Of a stretch of DNA of 5,566 bases, positions 1 to 5,566 are shown in pieces (position 1 is the stretch's first letter; each line of letters starts with the position of its first letter). Where the stretch lies: positions 1 to 5,566 of the forward strand of contig JAFQWS010000116.1 in assembly GCA_017407305.1 (NCBI GenBank), in the 5' to 3' direction. The DNA comes from Clostridia bacterium (GTDB taxonomy: Bacteria; Bacillota; Clostridia; Christensenellales; CAG-314). The notes under the pieces are model-generated. The model saw only the letters and a list, made by a program, of their open reading frames with translations, had not been told where the DNA came from and ran no database searches. The translations under genes were made by a program, and so were the position numbers.

Positions 1-1488
1 ACCTTCTCTGCAAGGAACGCATTTGCCACAAGATTCGTTTTGAGTAAAGTCCATAAAGAATCTTGCAACTTCCACCATGCAGGTGTGTTCGTCCATAACG
101 ACCAAACCACCTGAACCAATGATTGCACCCACCGAACGAAGTGAGTCATAGTCCAAAGGCAAATCCATATGTTCTTTTGTCAAGCAACCACCGGAAGGGC
201 CACCAATTTGAACTGCTTTAAATTCAGCACCGTTACGGCAACCGCCACCTATGGTGTAGATAATTTCTCTTAACGTGGTGCCCATAGGTACTTCAATCAA
301 ACCGGTGTTGGAAATGTTTCCCGTCAAAGCAAATGCTTTTGTACCTGCATTGTTGGGGCTACCAAAAGATTTGAACCAATCGGCGCCTTTTATGATGATA
401 CTTGCAACGTTTGCATACGTTTCAACGTTGTTGGGTACTGTGGGTTTGCCAAACAAACCTTTTACTACCGTCAACGGAGGGCGGACACGGGGGAAACCTC
501 TTTCCCCTTCAATGGAAGCAATCAAAGCCGTTTCTTCACCGCAAACAAATGCGCCTGCGCCACGATTGATGTGCATATGGAAAGAAAAATCACTTCCCAA
601 AATGTTGTCGCCCAAAAGGCCAAGTGCTTCTGCTTGGGCAATGGCGTTTTTTAAACGAGCAACAGCCATGGGGTATTCGGCACGGACGTAGATGTAGCCG
701 TCTTGTGCGCCTGTGGCAACACCGGCAATCATCATGCCTTCAAGCACTCTGTGAGGGTCGCCTTCCATGATACTTCTGTCCATAAATGCGCCGGGGTCAC
801 CTTCGTCGCCGTTGCAAAGAATGTATTTTTTGTCCGATTGCAATTTTCTTACCGTTTGCCACTTGATACCGGCAGGGAAACCGGCACCGCCTCTGCCACG
901 GAGACCGCTGTCCAAAATTGTTTGGACGATTTGATCGCCACTCATATCAAACAATGCTTTTTCAAATGCGGAGTAACCTCCGTGAGCAATGTATTCTTTC
1001 AAAGAGTCAGCGTCAATGTGACCGCAGTGTTCCAAAACGACACGTGTTTGATTTTTGTAGAAGGGAATTTCTTCTTGTGTGGGGTAAACGACGTCGCCTT
1101 GTCTGTAAGCCAAACGTTCGACGAGATTGTCGCCTACGATGGATTGTTGGACAATTTCTTCAACGTCGTCCAATTTTACTTTTGTGTACAACCAGCCAAA
1201 AGGTTCAATACGAACCAAAGGACCCATTTCGCAAAAGCCGTGGCAACCACATTTTTTTAAACCGACCGTATGGTCGTGAAGGTGGTGGTGCTTGGATTCT
1301 TCTTCCAAAGAAACGACACAGTCAAGACCTTTTTCTTTTACAAGTTGTTCAAACTTTGCAAAAATGTCCAAACTGCCACCGGCAATACAGCCCGTACCTG
1401 CGCAAACGAGAATTTTTTTCTTTTGTTTGTCAAGGGCTTGTACCAAAGCCTCTCTCAAAGAGGAAAGTTCTTGTCTAGATTTAAGCAT
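1..1488 (-). CDS. nuoF: NuoF-like NADH/FMN-binding hydrogenase subunit (HydB type), C-terminus cut by window edge
   Basis: The 496 visible codons are open to the left edge. Residues about 1-100 form a thioredoxin-like [2Fe-2S] domain with C29-x4-C34 and C82-x3-C86, plus an extra C80. The complex I 51-kDa core follows: glycine-rich GLRGRGGAGFP from G195, CNGDEGDPGAF from C225, CGEETAL from C316 and NNVET at 353-357. An SLBB region comes next, then the [4Fe-4S] motif ESCGKCVPCR with C487, C490 and C493; the fourth cysteine lies outside. In this family the subunit oxidises or reduces NAD(P)H through FMN and passes electrons over Fe-S clusters. The N-terminal ferredoxin-like domain is typical of hydrogenase HydB rather than complex I NuoF, and HydB proteins usually end in a 2[4Fe-4S] domain that would be off-window. 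The start ATG overlaps the nuoE stop (ATGCTTAA) and has AAGGAGG 9 nt upstream, so the two are translationally coupled. The family call is secure; the HydB role is inferred from context. Confidence 0.95.
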   Translation of the reverse strand, partial: MLKSRQELSSLREALVQALDKQKKKILVCAGTGCIAGGSLDIFAKFEQLVKEKGLDCVVSLEEESKHHHLHDHTVGLKKCGCHGFCEMGPLVRIEPFGWLYTKVKLDDVEEIVQQSIVGDNLVERLAYRQGDVVYPTQEEIPFYKNQTRVVLEHCGHIDADSLKEYIAHGGYSAFEKALFDMSGDQIVQTILDSGLRGRGGAGFPAGIKWQTVRKLQSDKKYILCNGDEGDPGAFMDRSIMEGDPHRVLEGMMIAGVATGAQDGYIYVRAEYPMAVARLKNAIAQAEALGLLGDNILGSDFSFHMHINRGAGAFVCGEETALIASIEGERGFPRVRPPLTVVKGLFGKPTVPNNVETYANVASIIIKGADWFKSFGSPNNAGTKAFALTGNISNTGLIEVPMGTTLREIIYTIGGGCRNGAEFKAVQIGGPSGGCLTKEHMDLPLDYDSLRSVGAIIGSGGLVVMDEHTCMVEVARFFMDFTQNESCGKCVPCREG

Positions 1489-1963
1489 TGGCTTCTTCCT
1501 CCTTGATAGATTTGATCAATTCAACGACTTTTTCGGGAGTCATTGCGGGGTGTACCTTGTCGTTTACTGTCAAAACAGGAGCCAAACCACAAGCACCCAA
1601 ACAAGAAACGATTTCCACTGTGAACATAAGGTCGTCAGTTGTCTTTTGACCTTCTTGCAAACCAAGTTCCTTTTTAAGTCGTTGCAAAATAGGAATGGAT
1701 TTTCTTACGTGACAAGCCGTTCCGTCGCAAACACGAATTACGTATTTGCCTTTTGGTTCCAATGAAAAGTTTTCGTAAAAGGTTGCCACGCTATATGCCT
1801 TTGCTTGACTAATTCCCAAGTGTTGGGCAATGCGAGGAAAGAATTCTTTGGGGATGTAGTGATAGTGTTCTTGAATTTCCTGCAAAATGGAAATTATTGC
1901 AGTGGCATCATAATTGTGCTTTGCAACAATATCATCTACAATTGAGAAGTCTAAGTTGCTCAT
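1481..1963 (-). CDS. nuoE: NuoE-like [2Fe-2S] thioredoxin-fold subunit (HydC type)
   Basis: A complete 160-residue protein of the usual length for the complex I 24-kDa family. Residues 1-70 are the helical N-terminal domain, including a YxIP turn at 36-38 and the typical SVATFY stretch at 58-63. Residues 71-160 are the thioredoxin-like ferredoxin domain, with cluster ligands C79-x4-C84 (VCDGTACHVR) and C121-x3-C125 (SCLGACGLAP). It carries one [2Fe-2S] cluster and pairs with the FMN subunit encoded directly downstream. In bifurcating hydrogenases the equivalent subunit is HydC. The start has a GGAGGT ribosome binding site 6 nt upstream. The gene lies 42 nt after the phosphatase gene with no terminator-like hairpin between them, and its last 8 nt overlap the nuoF start. 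No membrane segments are seen, so the complex is probably cytosolic. Confidence 0.95.
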   Translation of the reverse strand: MSNLDFSIVDDIVAKHNYDATAIISILQEIQEHYHYIPKEFFPRIAQHLGISQAKAYSVATFYENFSLEPKGKYVIRVCDGTACHVRKSIPILQRLKKELGLQEGQKTTDDLMFTVEIVSCLGACGLAPVLTVNDKVHPAMTPEKVVELIKSIKEEEANA

Positions 1964-2005
1964 ATATGTACCTCCATTAAATTATTTGCGTTGTTTTGGT
2001 AAAAA

Positions 2006-3187
2006 CTAGAAGTAGTAAATTTTTATCTTTTTACCCATTGCTTCCAAATATTTGGAAAGTTCTTCAATCAAATGCATTTTTATATTGAAGGTTATGGGCA
2101 AATTGGGGTTTTGGTGCGCCGAGTTGATGGCTCTGCCAACGTAAAAGTTTATTTCCGTTGCCTCTTCAAACAAGAGACGTGCAATTTTACTTGCGCCGTC
2201 TTGATTGCTACTCCATTTTTTGTAGCTGTCATAGTCTTCCAACTGATTTTTTGCATATTCCAACACTCTACTCATTGTGATGACGCCTTCGGTAACCAAG
2301 TCAACGCCCTCAATGTAAGCAATGGGAGGAATATCTTTGTCAAAGTAATCCAAAGTGGGAAGAAGAGGTTTTTTTAAAAAATCTGCAACAATGGCGCTTG
2401 TCGTACCACCACAGACGATATGTTTCCCTTCTTCTTGGAAGAAAGAGGACAGCATTTTTTCTTCGTCAGCCCTATTGTAGGGAGGGCCAAGCATCAAATT
2501 GGTTTGTTTTCGTTGACCAATTTTAATTGCGCAAACGGTTGCATCGTCGGCGGGAACGTTTTTGTATAATCTAGAAACTTCCCCCAACAAAACTCTTGCC
2601 AACATTTTGGCAGAGTATCTTACCGAGCAAAATGGCGCAATAAAATTAACAATTTTGTCAACGTCCCAACCCATATCAAAATAGGTGCCAATTCCTGCGT
2701 GAGTTACGCCGTCTGACAACATCAAAAAGACGTCGCCGGTTTGTGCTTGACAGGTGGAAAAACGTATTTGTTTGCCACCAATTTCGCGTATTTCAAATTG
2801 GATGGGAACTCGTTTTCCGTTACGAATTAAAATCAAATCGGGATTGTCGTATTCAATTGCAAAAATTTTGCCGTCGGGCTTTACGTCAATTGCTGAAAAG
2901 GTAGAGTACGCCACCCCATAGGTAGAAGAGACAGGCAACGTTTGAACGATTGCATCAACTGCTTCTGTAAAGGGAAGGTCACTTGCAACAATGGTGGAAA
3001 CAAGTTTTGCCGTCAAAACGGACAAAATGTTTGCCTTTACGCCACTGCCCAATCCGTCTGCCAAAGAAACGACAACACCTTGATTGGTGGAGTTTTGAGC
3101 AATTTCCACGTGGTCGCCACACAACTCTTCGCCAGTATGAGTCAAACTCAAAAAGCCAATGTCGGCATAAAGTTTATTTGTTTTCAT
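2006..3187 (-). CDS. SpoIIE/PP2C-family protein serine/threonine phosphatase of a hydrogenase operon
   Basis: A 393-residue soluble protein. Residues about 5-225 form a PP2C-type SpoIIE domain: GDH with D25, the metal-binding ADGLGSG motif at D44-G45, LMLSDGVTHAG with D159-G160, and the late ADDATVCAI motif with D214/D215. All metal-binding acidic positions expected of an active Mn/Mg phosphatase appear present. Residues about 230-393 form an additional domain I cannot assign to a named fold. It has a GGTTSAIVADF segment near 260, an EGVDLVTEGV segment near 293-302 and a predicted helical tail. There is no receiver, PAS, GAF or membrane segment, so any sensory input must come from a partner. 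The start ATG lies 14 nt inside the upstream sensor gene and has AAGGAG 10 nt upstream, which suggests translational coupling. SpoIIE phosphatases usually dephosphorylate anti-anti-sigma-like proteins; the substrate here is unknown. Confidence 0.9.
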   Translation of the reverse strand: MKTNKLYADIGFLSLTHTGEELCGDHVEIAQNSTNQGVVVSLADGLGSGVKANILSVLTAKLVSTIVASDLPFTEAVDAIVQTLPVSSTYGVAYSTFSAIDVKPDGKIFAIEYDNPDLILIRNGKRVPIQFEIREIGGKQIRFSTCQAQTGDVFLMLSDGVTHAGIGTYFDMGWDVDKIVNFIAPFCSVRYSAKMLARVLLGEVSRLYKNVPADDATVCAIKIGQRKQTNLMLGPPYNRADEEKMLSSFFQEEGKHIVCGGTTSAIVADFLKKPLLPTLDYFDKDIPPIAYIEGVDLVTEGVITMSRVLEYAKNQLEDYDSYKKWSSNQDGASKIARLLFEEATEINFYVGRAINSAHQNPNLPITFNIKMHLIEELSKYLEAMGKKIKIYYF

Positions 3188-4820
3188 CTGAGATGGACTC
3201 CTTCAACTTTGCCAACGCCACTTTTGTTTCGGCTGCAGTTTCGCCAAGAAGAAGTGCAATTTCTTGAACGATACGCATTTGACGGTCAACGACTTGGTCG
3301 GCAACTTCCATTGTCTTTTTGTCCGTTTCTTCTTTTTTCAAACGGATGCGTGTGGAAGTGTTTACGTCACGAACGTAAATGAGGTAAATTTGTGTTTTTG
3401 TATTTTTTGCAATAGATATTTTGAAATATTTATTGTATTGAGCAATGTATGTAAGTTGGTCTCTAACAGGTTGACCGGTTTGAACTACTTGGTCAAAAAC
3501 TTCGCAAGGCATAAGTTTGTTGAAGTGTTGACCAATGAAAGGCGTACGGTGTTTTATGCCAATCATTTGAGCCAACGAGTTGTTTATACGCAAAATTTCC
3601 CCTTGCAAGTTTGTTACCACAATCCCGTTGGGGGTGTTATCCAAAACTGCATCGGAAAATCTTTGTGCAGACAACGCCAAATAGGGCATACACATTGACA
3701 TTTCGGCCTTGCCTTGCAAGATTGCAATGGCCTTTTCTGCACAAGTGTTGTAACCACACGCGCCACAGTTTAGATGATCGACTGCTTTAAATTTGCCCAT
3801 CTTTTTGAGCATATCTTTAATTTGTGCAGTGGTGGGTACGGGGGCTTCCATGCCAATTCTTGTTTGGACAGTGTCAACGTCCACCTTTGAAAGGGGACAA
3901 TCGTTGGTTGTTGCGCTTTCAATTACTGCTTGATGACGTCTCAATTTTGAATTTGCGCTGTCGTTCATCACAACTGAACCAATGCAACCATCGGCACAAG
4001 ACCAAAGTTCCAAAAAGCAGTTGGCAATGGGTTTTTTGACAACTTCACGCAACACTTTAACGCAGTTGTCCGGACCGGAAAATGCCATATAGGTGCAACC
4101 GTCCACACGTTCGAGGTTTCTGATGATTCCCGCGTGCACTGCAAAGGAACGTTGCTTGTTGGGAACGTCCTTTCTAGTTTGAGCAAGAGTTATGCCTTTA
4201 TTTTTGAAAAGTCGTGCAAGTTGATTGAAAGGCAACACGGCATCAGCCAAACGTTGACTTGTTTCCACCGAAGCAAGGCAGGGGGAAATGTAAACGATTT
4301 TGGCTTGGGGATTGTCTTGTTTGATTATTTTTGCGTGTGCACCAAAGGGGGTTTCCACAGGTGTAAGGTTGTCAATAAGGGTGGGAAAATGCTTTTTAAT
4401 AAGTAAATTTACCGAAGGACAAGCAGAAGAAATGACAAAGGACTTGTTTGCCACAATTTCGTTGTAACGTTTTGCAACTGCTCTTGCGCCAATGGAAGTT
4501 TCTTGCACGTCGGAAAAACCAAGTTGAATCAAAGCATCTTTTATGTTTTCAAAACCTACGTTTTCAAAATAGCCAACAAATGCAGGGTCTATGGATGCAG
4601 TGCAATTGCCACTTTTCAACAAATCCAACACTTTTTCAGTTTGGTCGACCATTTGAGTTACACGTTGAAGACAGACGTCCACACAAGAACCGCACAAAAT
4701 GCACTCGTCCTCAATCAAGTTTGCTTGTCCGTTGCTAAACTTGATGGATTTGACGGGACATTTGCGAATACATTTGTAACAATTTTGACAATTTGTACCT
4801 TTAAAGTTCAAAGAATTCAT
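3174..4820 (-). CDS. hydS: Putative sensory [FeFe]-hydrogenase with PAS domain (HydS type, group C/D-like)
   Basis: 548 residues from the chosen start. Residues 10-50 hold two [4Fe-4S] ferredoxin motifs (C11, C14, C17, C21 and C40, C43, C46, C50). Residues about 70-290 are the H-cluster domain, with degenerate versions of the three signature motifs: SSACPSV (C134), SPCLASVE (C181) and ELWSCADGCIG (C275, C279). Residues 352-377 are an extra Fe-S motif, C-x2-C-x4-C-x16-C. Residues about 384-490 are a PAS domain, and 491-548 a charged helical tail, likely coiled coil. The proton-relay cysteine of the first motif is Ala133 and the lysine of the second is Ser184. Similar losses are known in sensory hydrogenases, so a sensing role is more likely than bulk H2 turnover (inference). 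The start at 4820 is preferred because the protein then begins directly at the ferredoxin domain and GGGAGA lies 11 nt upstream. An in-frame ATG at 4892 overlaps the predicted -10 box. Confidence 0.92.
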   Translation of the reverse strand: MNSLNFKGTNCQNCYKCIRKCPVKSIKFSNGQANLIEDECILCGSCVDVCLQRVTQMVDQTEKVLDLLKSGNCTASIDPAFVGYFENVGFENIKDALIQLGFSDVQETSIGARAVAKRYNEIVANKSFVISSACPSVNLLIKKHFPTLIDNLTPVETPFGAHAKIIKQDNPQAKIVYISPCLASVETSQRLADAVLPFNQLARLFKNKGITLAQTRKDVPNKQRSFAVHAGIIRNLERVDGCTYMAFSGPDNCVKVLREVVKKPIANCFLELWSCADGCIGSVVMNDSANSKLRRHQAVIESATTNDCPLSKVDVDTVQTRIGMEAPVPTTAQIKDMLKKMGKFKAVDHLNCGACGYNTCAEKAIAILQGKAEMSMCMPYLALSAQRFSDAVLDNTPNGIVVTNLQGEILRINNSLAQMIGIKHRTPFIGQHFNKLMPCEVFDQVVQTGQPVRDQLTYIAQYNKYFKISIAKNTKTQIYLIYVRDVNTSTRIRLKKEETDKKTMEVADQVVDRQMRIVQEIALLLGETAAETKVALAKLKESISDENK

Positions 4821-4831
4821 TGTTTTGTCTA

Positions 4832-4837
4832 TCTCCC
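4832..4837 (-). promoter_or_regulatory. Ribosome binding site deciding the sensor-hydrogenase start
   Basis: On the minus strand GGGAGA lies 11 nt before the ATG at 4820. The alternative in-frame ATG at 4892 has no purine-rich site in front of it and overlaps the predicted -10 box, so the short start is chosen. The spacing is slightly long, which may make initiation moderate rather than strong. Confidence 0.6.
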
Positions 4838-4890
4838 AAATGAAAGTCGTTTTGAGATTTTGCCTAAAAAAGCGCAATCTACCACCAAAC

Positions 4891-4919
4891 ATTTTACCAC
4901 AAACTGACAGTTATTTCAA
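4891..4919 (-). promoter_or_regulatory. Sigma-A-type promoter of the sensor-phosphatase-nuoEF operon
   Basis: Read on the minus strand: TTGAAA (4919-4914), a 17-nt spacer, then TAAAAT (4896-4891), with TGG just before the -10 box giving an extended -10. Each hexamer is one mismatch from consensus. Transcription would start near 4884, leaving a leader of about 64 nt before the ATG at 4820. No other promoter-like spacing was obvious at the three internal gene junctions, which are tight, so this probably drives all four leftward genes. A second -10-like TATAAT on the same strand (4949-4944) lacks a good -35. Confidence 0.6.
4902..4912. promoter_or_regulatory. 11-bp palindrome in the spacer of the leftward promoter, possible operator
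   Basis: AACTGACAGTT is a perfect palindrome of two 5-bp arms around one central base. It lies entirely between the -35 and -10 hexamers of the leftward promoter, where a bound repressor would block RNA polymerase. The binding protein is unknown; the divergent TetR-type regulator is a candidate. A short palindrome like this could also occur by chance. Confidence 0.3.
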
Positions 4920-4922
4920 CAG

Positions 4923-4940
4923 CTATTCAATATTTAATAG
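4923..4940. promoter_or_regulatory. 18-bp near-perfect palindrome in the divergent intergenic region, possible operator
   Basis: CTATTCAATATTTAATAG pairs at 8 of 9 symmetric positions; only 4928/4935 fail. It ends 3 bp upstream of the -35 box of the leftward promoter, with its centre about 47 bp upstream of the predicted start site. That position fits an activator site, or a shared operator for the two divergent genes. It does not match the Rex consensus (TTGTTAA-N4-TTAACAA). The AT-rich context weakens the case. Confidence 0.35.
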
Positions 4941-4994
4941 TTAATTATATATCTAAAGCGAAGTGTATAATAAATTTTATTGTATAAAAAGGTC

Positions 4995-5023
4995 TTGAAA
5001 TATAAATAATTTTGGTATATACT
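4995..5023 (+). promoter_or_regulatory. Sigma-A-type promoter of the TetR-family gene
   Basis: TTGAAA at 4995-5000, a 17-nt spacer, and TATACT at 5018-5023. Each hexamer is one mismatch from consensus and the spacing is ideal. Transcription would start near 5030, giving a leader of about 50 nt before the ATG at 5083. An upstream TATAAT at 4966-4971 has only a weak -35 (TTAATT with a 19-nt spacer) and is the less likely alternative. Confidence 0.6.
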
Positions 5024-5117
5024 ACACACGGAGTAACATAATAAACACGATGTCTAAAATTTTATTTTTATAGGTGGGAAAAATGAAAATCGACAGACGA
5101 GTAAGATATACCAAAAT
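5009..5117. repeat. 12-bp exact inverted repeat spanning the tetR promoter and first codons
   Basis: ATTTTGGTATAT at 5009-5020 is the exact reverse complement of ATATACCAAAAT at 5106-5117. The left arm covers the start of the -10 box of the TetR-gene promoter; the right arm lies inside codons 8-12 of the gene. The arm centres are 97 bp apart, about nine helical turns. The arms may be paired operator sites for looping autorepression, or the two may pair in DNA. The left arm is upstream of the predicted transcription start, so an RNA hairpin from that promoter is unlikely. Confidence 0.4.
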
Positions 5118-5566
5118 GGTGTTAAAAAACAGTTTTGTGCAGTTGCTCAATGAGAAATCTTTTGACAAAATAACAGTCAAAGAACTTTGTGAGAGAGCCG
5201 ACGTCAATCGTGGCACTTTTTACGTTCATTACAAAGACCAACAAGACTTGTTACATCAAATTCAAAAAGATTTTCTTTGTCAAGCCAAGCAACTTTTGTT
5301 CAGCTGTTCCAATTCTATTGAGTATTACGAATACATAAAGGAAAACAAAGACCTTATCAACTGCTTGTATCATCATCATTTGTCAATGGACTTTGGCGTT
5401 GAATTCAGTGGTTTCGTCAGAGAGTATTTGGGAATGGAACTCAATCCAATGGGCATTGAAGACAAAGGGGAAAACAGTGTGCTTTACGATTTTTTGGAAG
5501 GTGCGCTCATAGGCACGATTATGGCGTGGATAAAAAACGATTGCGCACTTGACGCCACCCAACTTA
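5083..5566 (+). CDS. TetR/AcrR-family transcriptional regulator, C-terminus cut by window edge
   Basis: 161 codons are visible and open to the right edge. Residues about 8-57 form a TetR-type DNA-binding domain: a first helix (TKMVLKNSFVQLLNEKSFDKI), then the helix-turn-helix with VKELCERADVNRGTFYVHYKD at about 32-52, where RGTFYxHY is the family's recognition-helix signature. The rest is helical. The segment EGALIGTIMAWIKND near the end resembles the C-terminal domain of the DhaS-like TetR subgroup, whose members are usually about 180-200 residues, so probably only the last 20-40 are missing. The start is ATG at 5083 with an AGGTGGG site 4 nt upstream. The gene is divergent from the hydrogenase operon and shares a 262-nt intergenic region with it. 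It may regulate itself, the operon, or an unseen neighbour. The ligand is not predictable from the sequence. Confidence 0.9.
   Translation, partial: MKIDRRVRYTKMVLKNSFVQLLNEKSFDKITVKELCERADVNRGTFYVHYKDQQDLLHQIQKDFLCQAKQLLFSCSNSIEYYEYIKENKDLINCLYHHHLSMDFGVEFSGFVREYLGMELNPMGIEDKGENSVLYDFLEGALIGTIMAWIKNDCALDATQL

Noticed and set aside
275..1765. Several rightward open frames of 78-186 codons opposite nuoF and nuoE
   Set aside because: They lie antisense to genes with unmistakable cofactor motifs, overlap one another in different frames, and their translations show no family features.
1964..2005. Possible terminator or promoter in the 42-nt gap between phosphatase and nuoE genes
   Set aside because: No stem-loop with a U-run and no paired -35/-10 hexamers were found; only the nuoE ribosome binding site is evident.
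1305..3074. 14-nt exact repeat CCAAAGAAACGACA at 1305-1318 and 3061-3074
   Set aside because: Both copies encode Val-Val-Ser-Leu in frame with the same codon choices in nuoF and the phosphatase; shared codon preference explains it.
4821..4892. Extended start for the sensor hydrogenase at the in-frame ATG 4892 (24 extra residues)
   Set aside because: That ATG overlaps the predicted -10 box (TAAAATG), lacks a ribosome binding site, and the extra residues are basic and unlike the family's N-terminus, which begins at the ferredoxin motif.
2072..4907. Rightward and other-frame open frames opposite or within the phosphatase and sensor genes
   Set aside because: They are antisense or frame shadows of well-supported coding sequence, cysteine- and phenylalanine-rich through base composition, with no domains and no convincing starts.
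5022..5216. Leftward 64-codon open frame over the TetR promoter and gene start
   Set aside because: It is antisense to the helix-turn-helix coding region and covers the promoter; the TetR reading has clear family motifs.

Overview
The window looks like part of an anaerobic, H2-metabolising Firmicute of the class Clostridia. The reasons are AT-rich DNA, strong AGGAGG-type ribosome binding sites, sigma-A-like promoters, and a gene set typical of clostridial [FeFe]-hydrogenase loci. No marker gene narrows it to a genus. No RNA gene, mobile element or CRISPR array was seen.

Layout: four genes run leftward as one compact operon. From the promoter near 4919-4891 they are: (1) an [FeFe]-hydrogenase-like protein with a C-terminal PAS domain, a putative redox or H2 sensor of the HydS type (4820-3174); (2) a SpoIIE/PP2C-type protein phosphatase with an unrecognised C-terminal domain (3187-2006), overlapping the sensor gene by 14 nt; (3) a NuoE-like [2Fe-2S] subunit (1963-1481); (4) a NuoF-like FMN/NADH subunit (1488 to the left edge, truncated), overlapping nuoE by 8 nt. 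A divergent TetR/AcrR regulator gene starts at 5083 and runs off the right edge. The 262-nt divergent intergenic region holds a good sigma-A-like promoter for each direction and several palindromes that could be operators.

How the genes work together (inference from family and context): the NuoE/NuoF pair would be the HydC/HydB part of an NADH-linked, possibly electron-bifurcating HydABC hydrogenase. Its catalytic HydA would be expected just beyond the left edge. The sensor protein keeps the three H-cluster cysteine motifs but has lost residues needed for fast catalysis, so it probably reads H2 or redox state. The translationally coupled phosphatase is the obvious output. The kinase, anti-sigma factor or substrate that it acts on is not in the window. 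This sensory-hydrogenase/phosphatase module is the most interesting part of the window.
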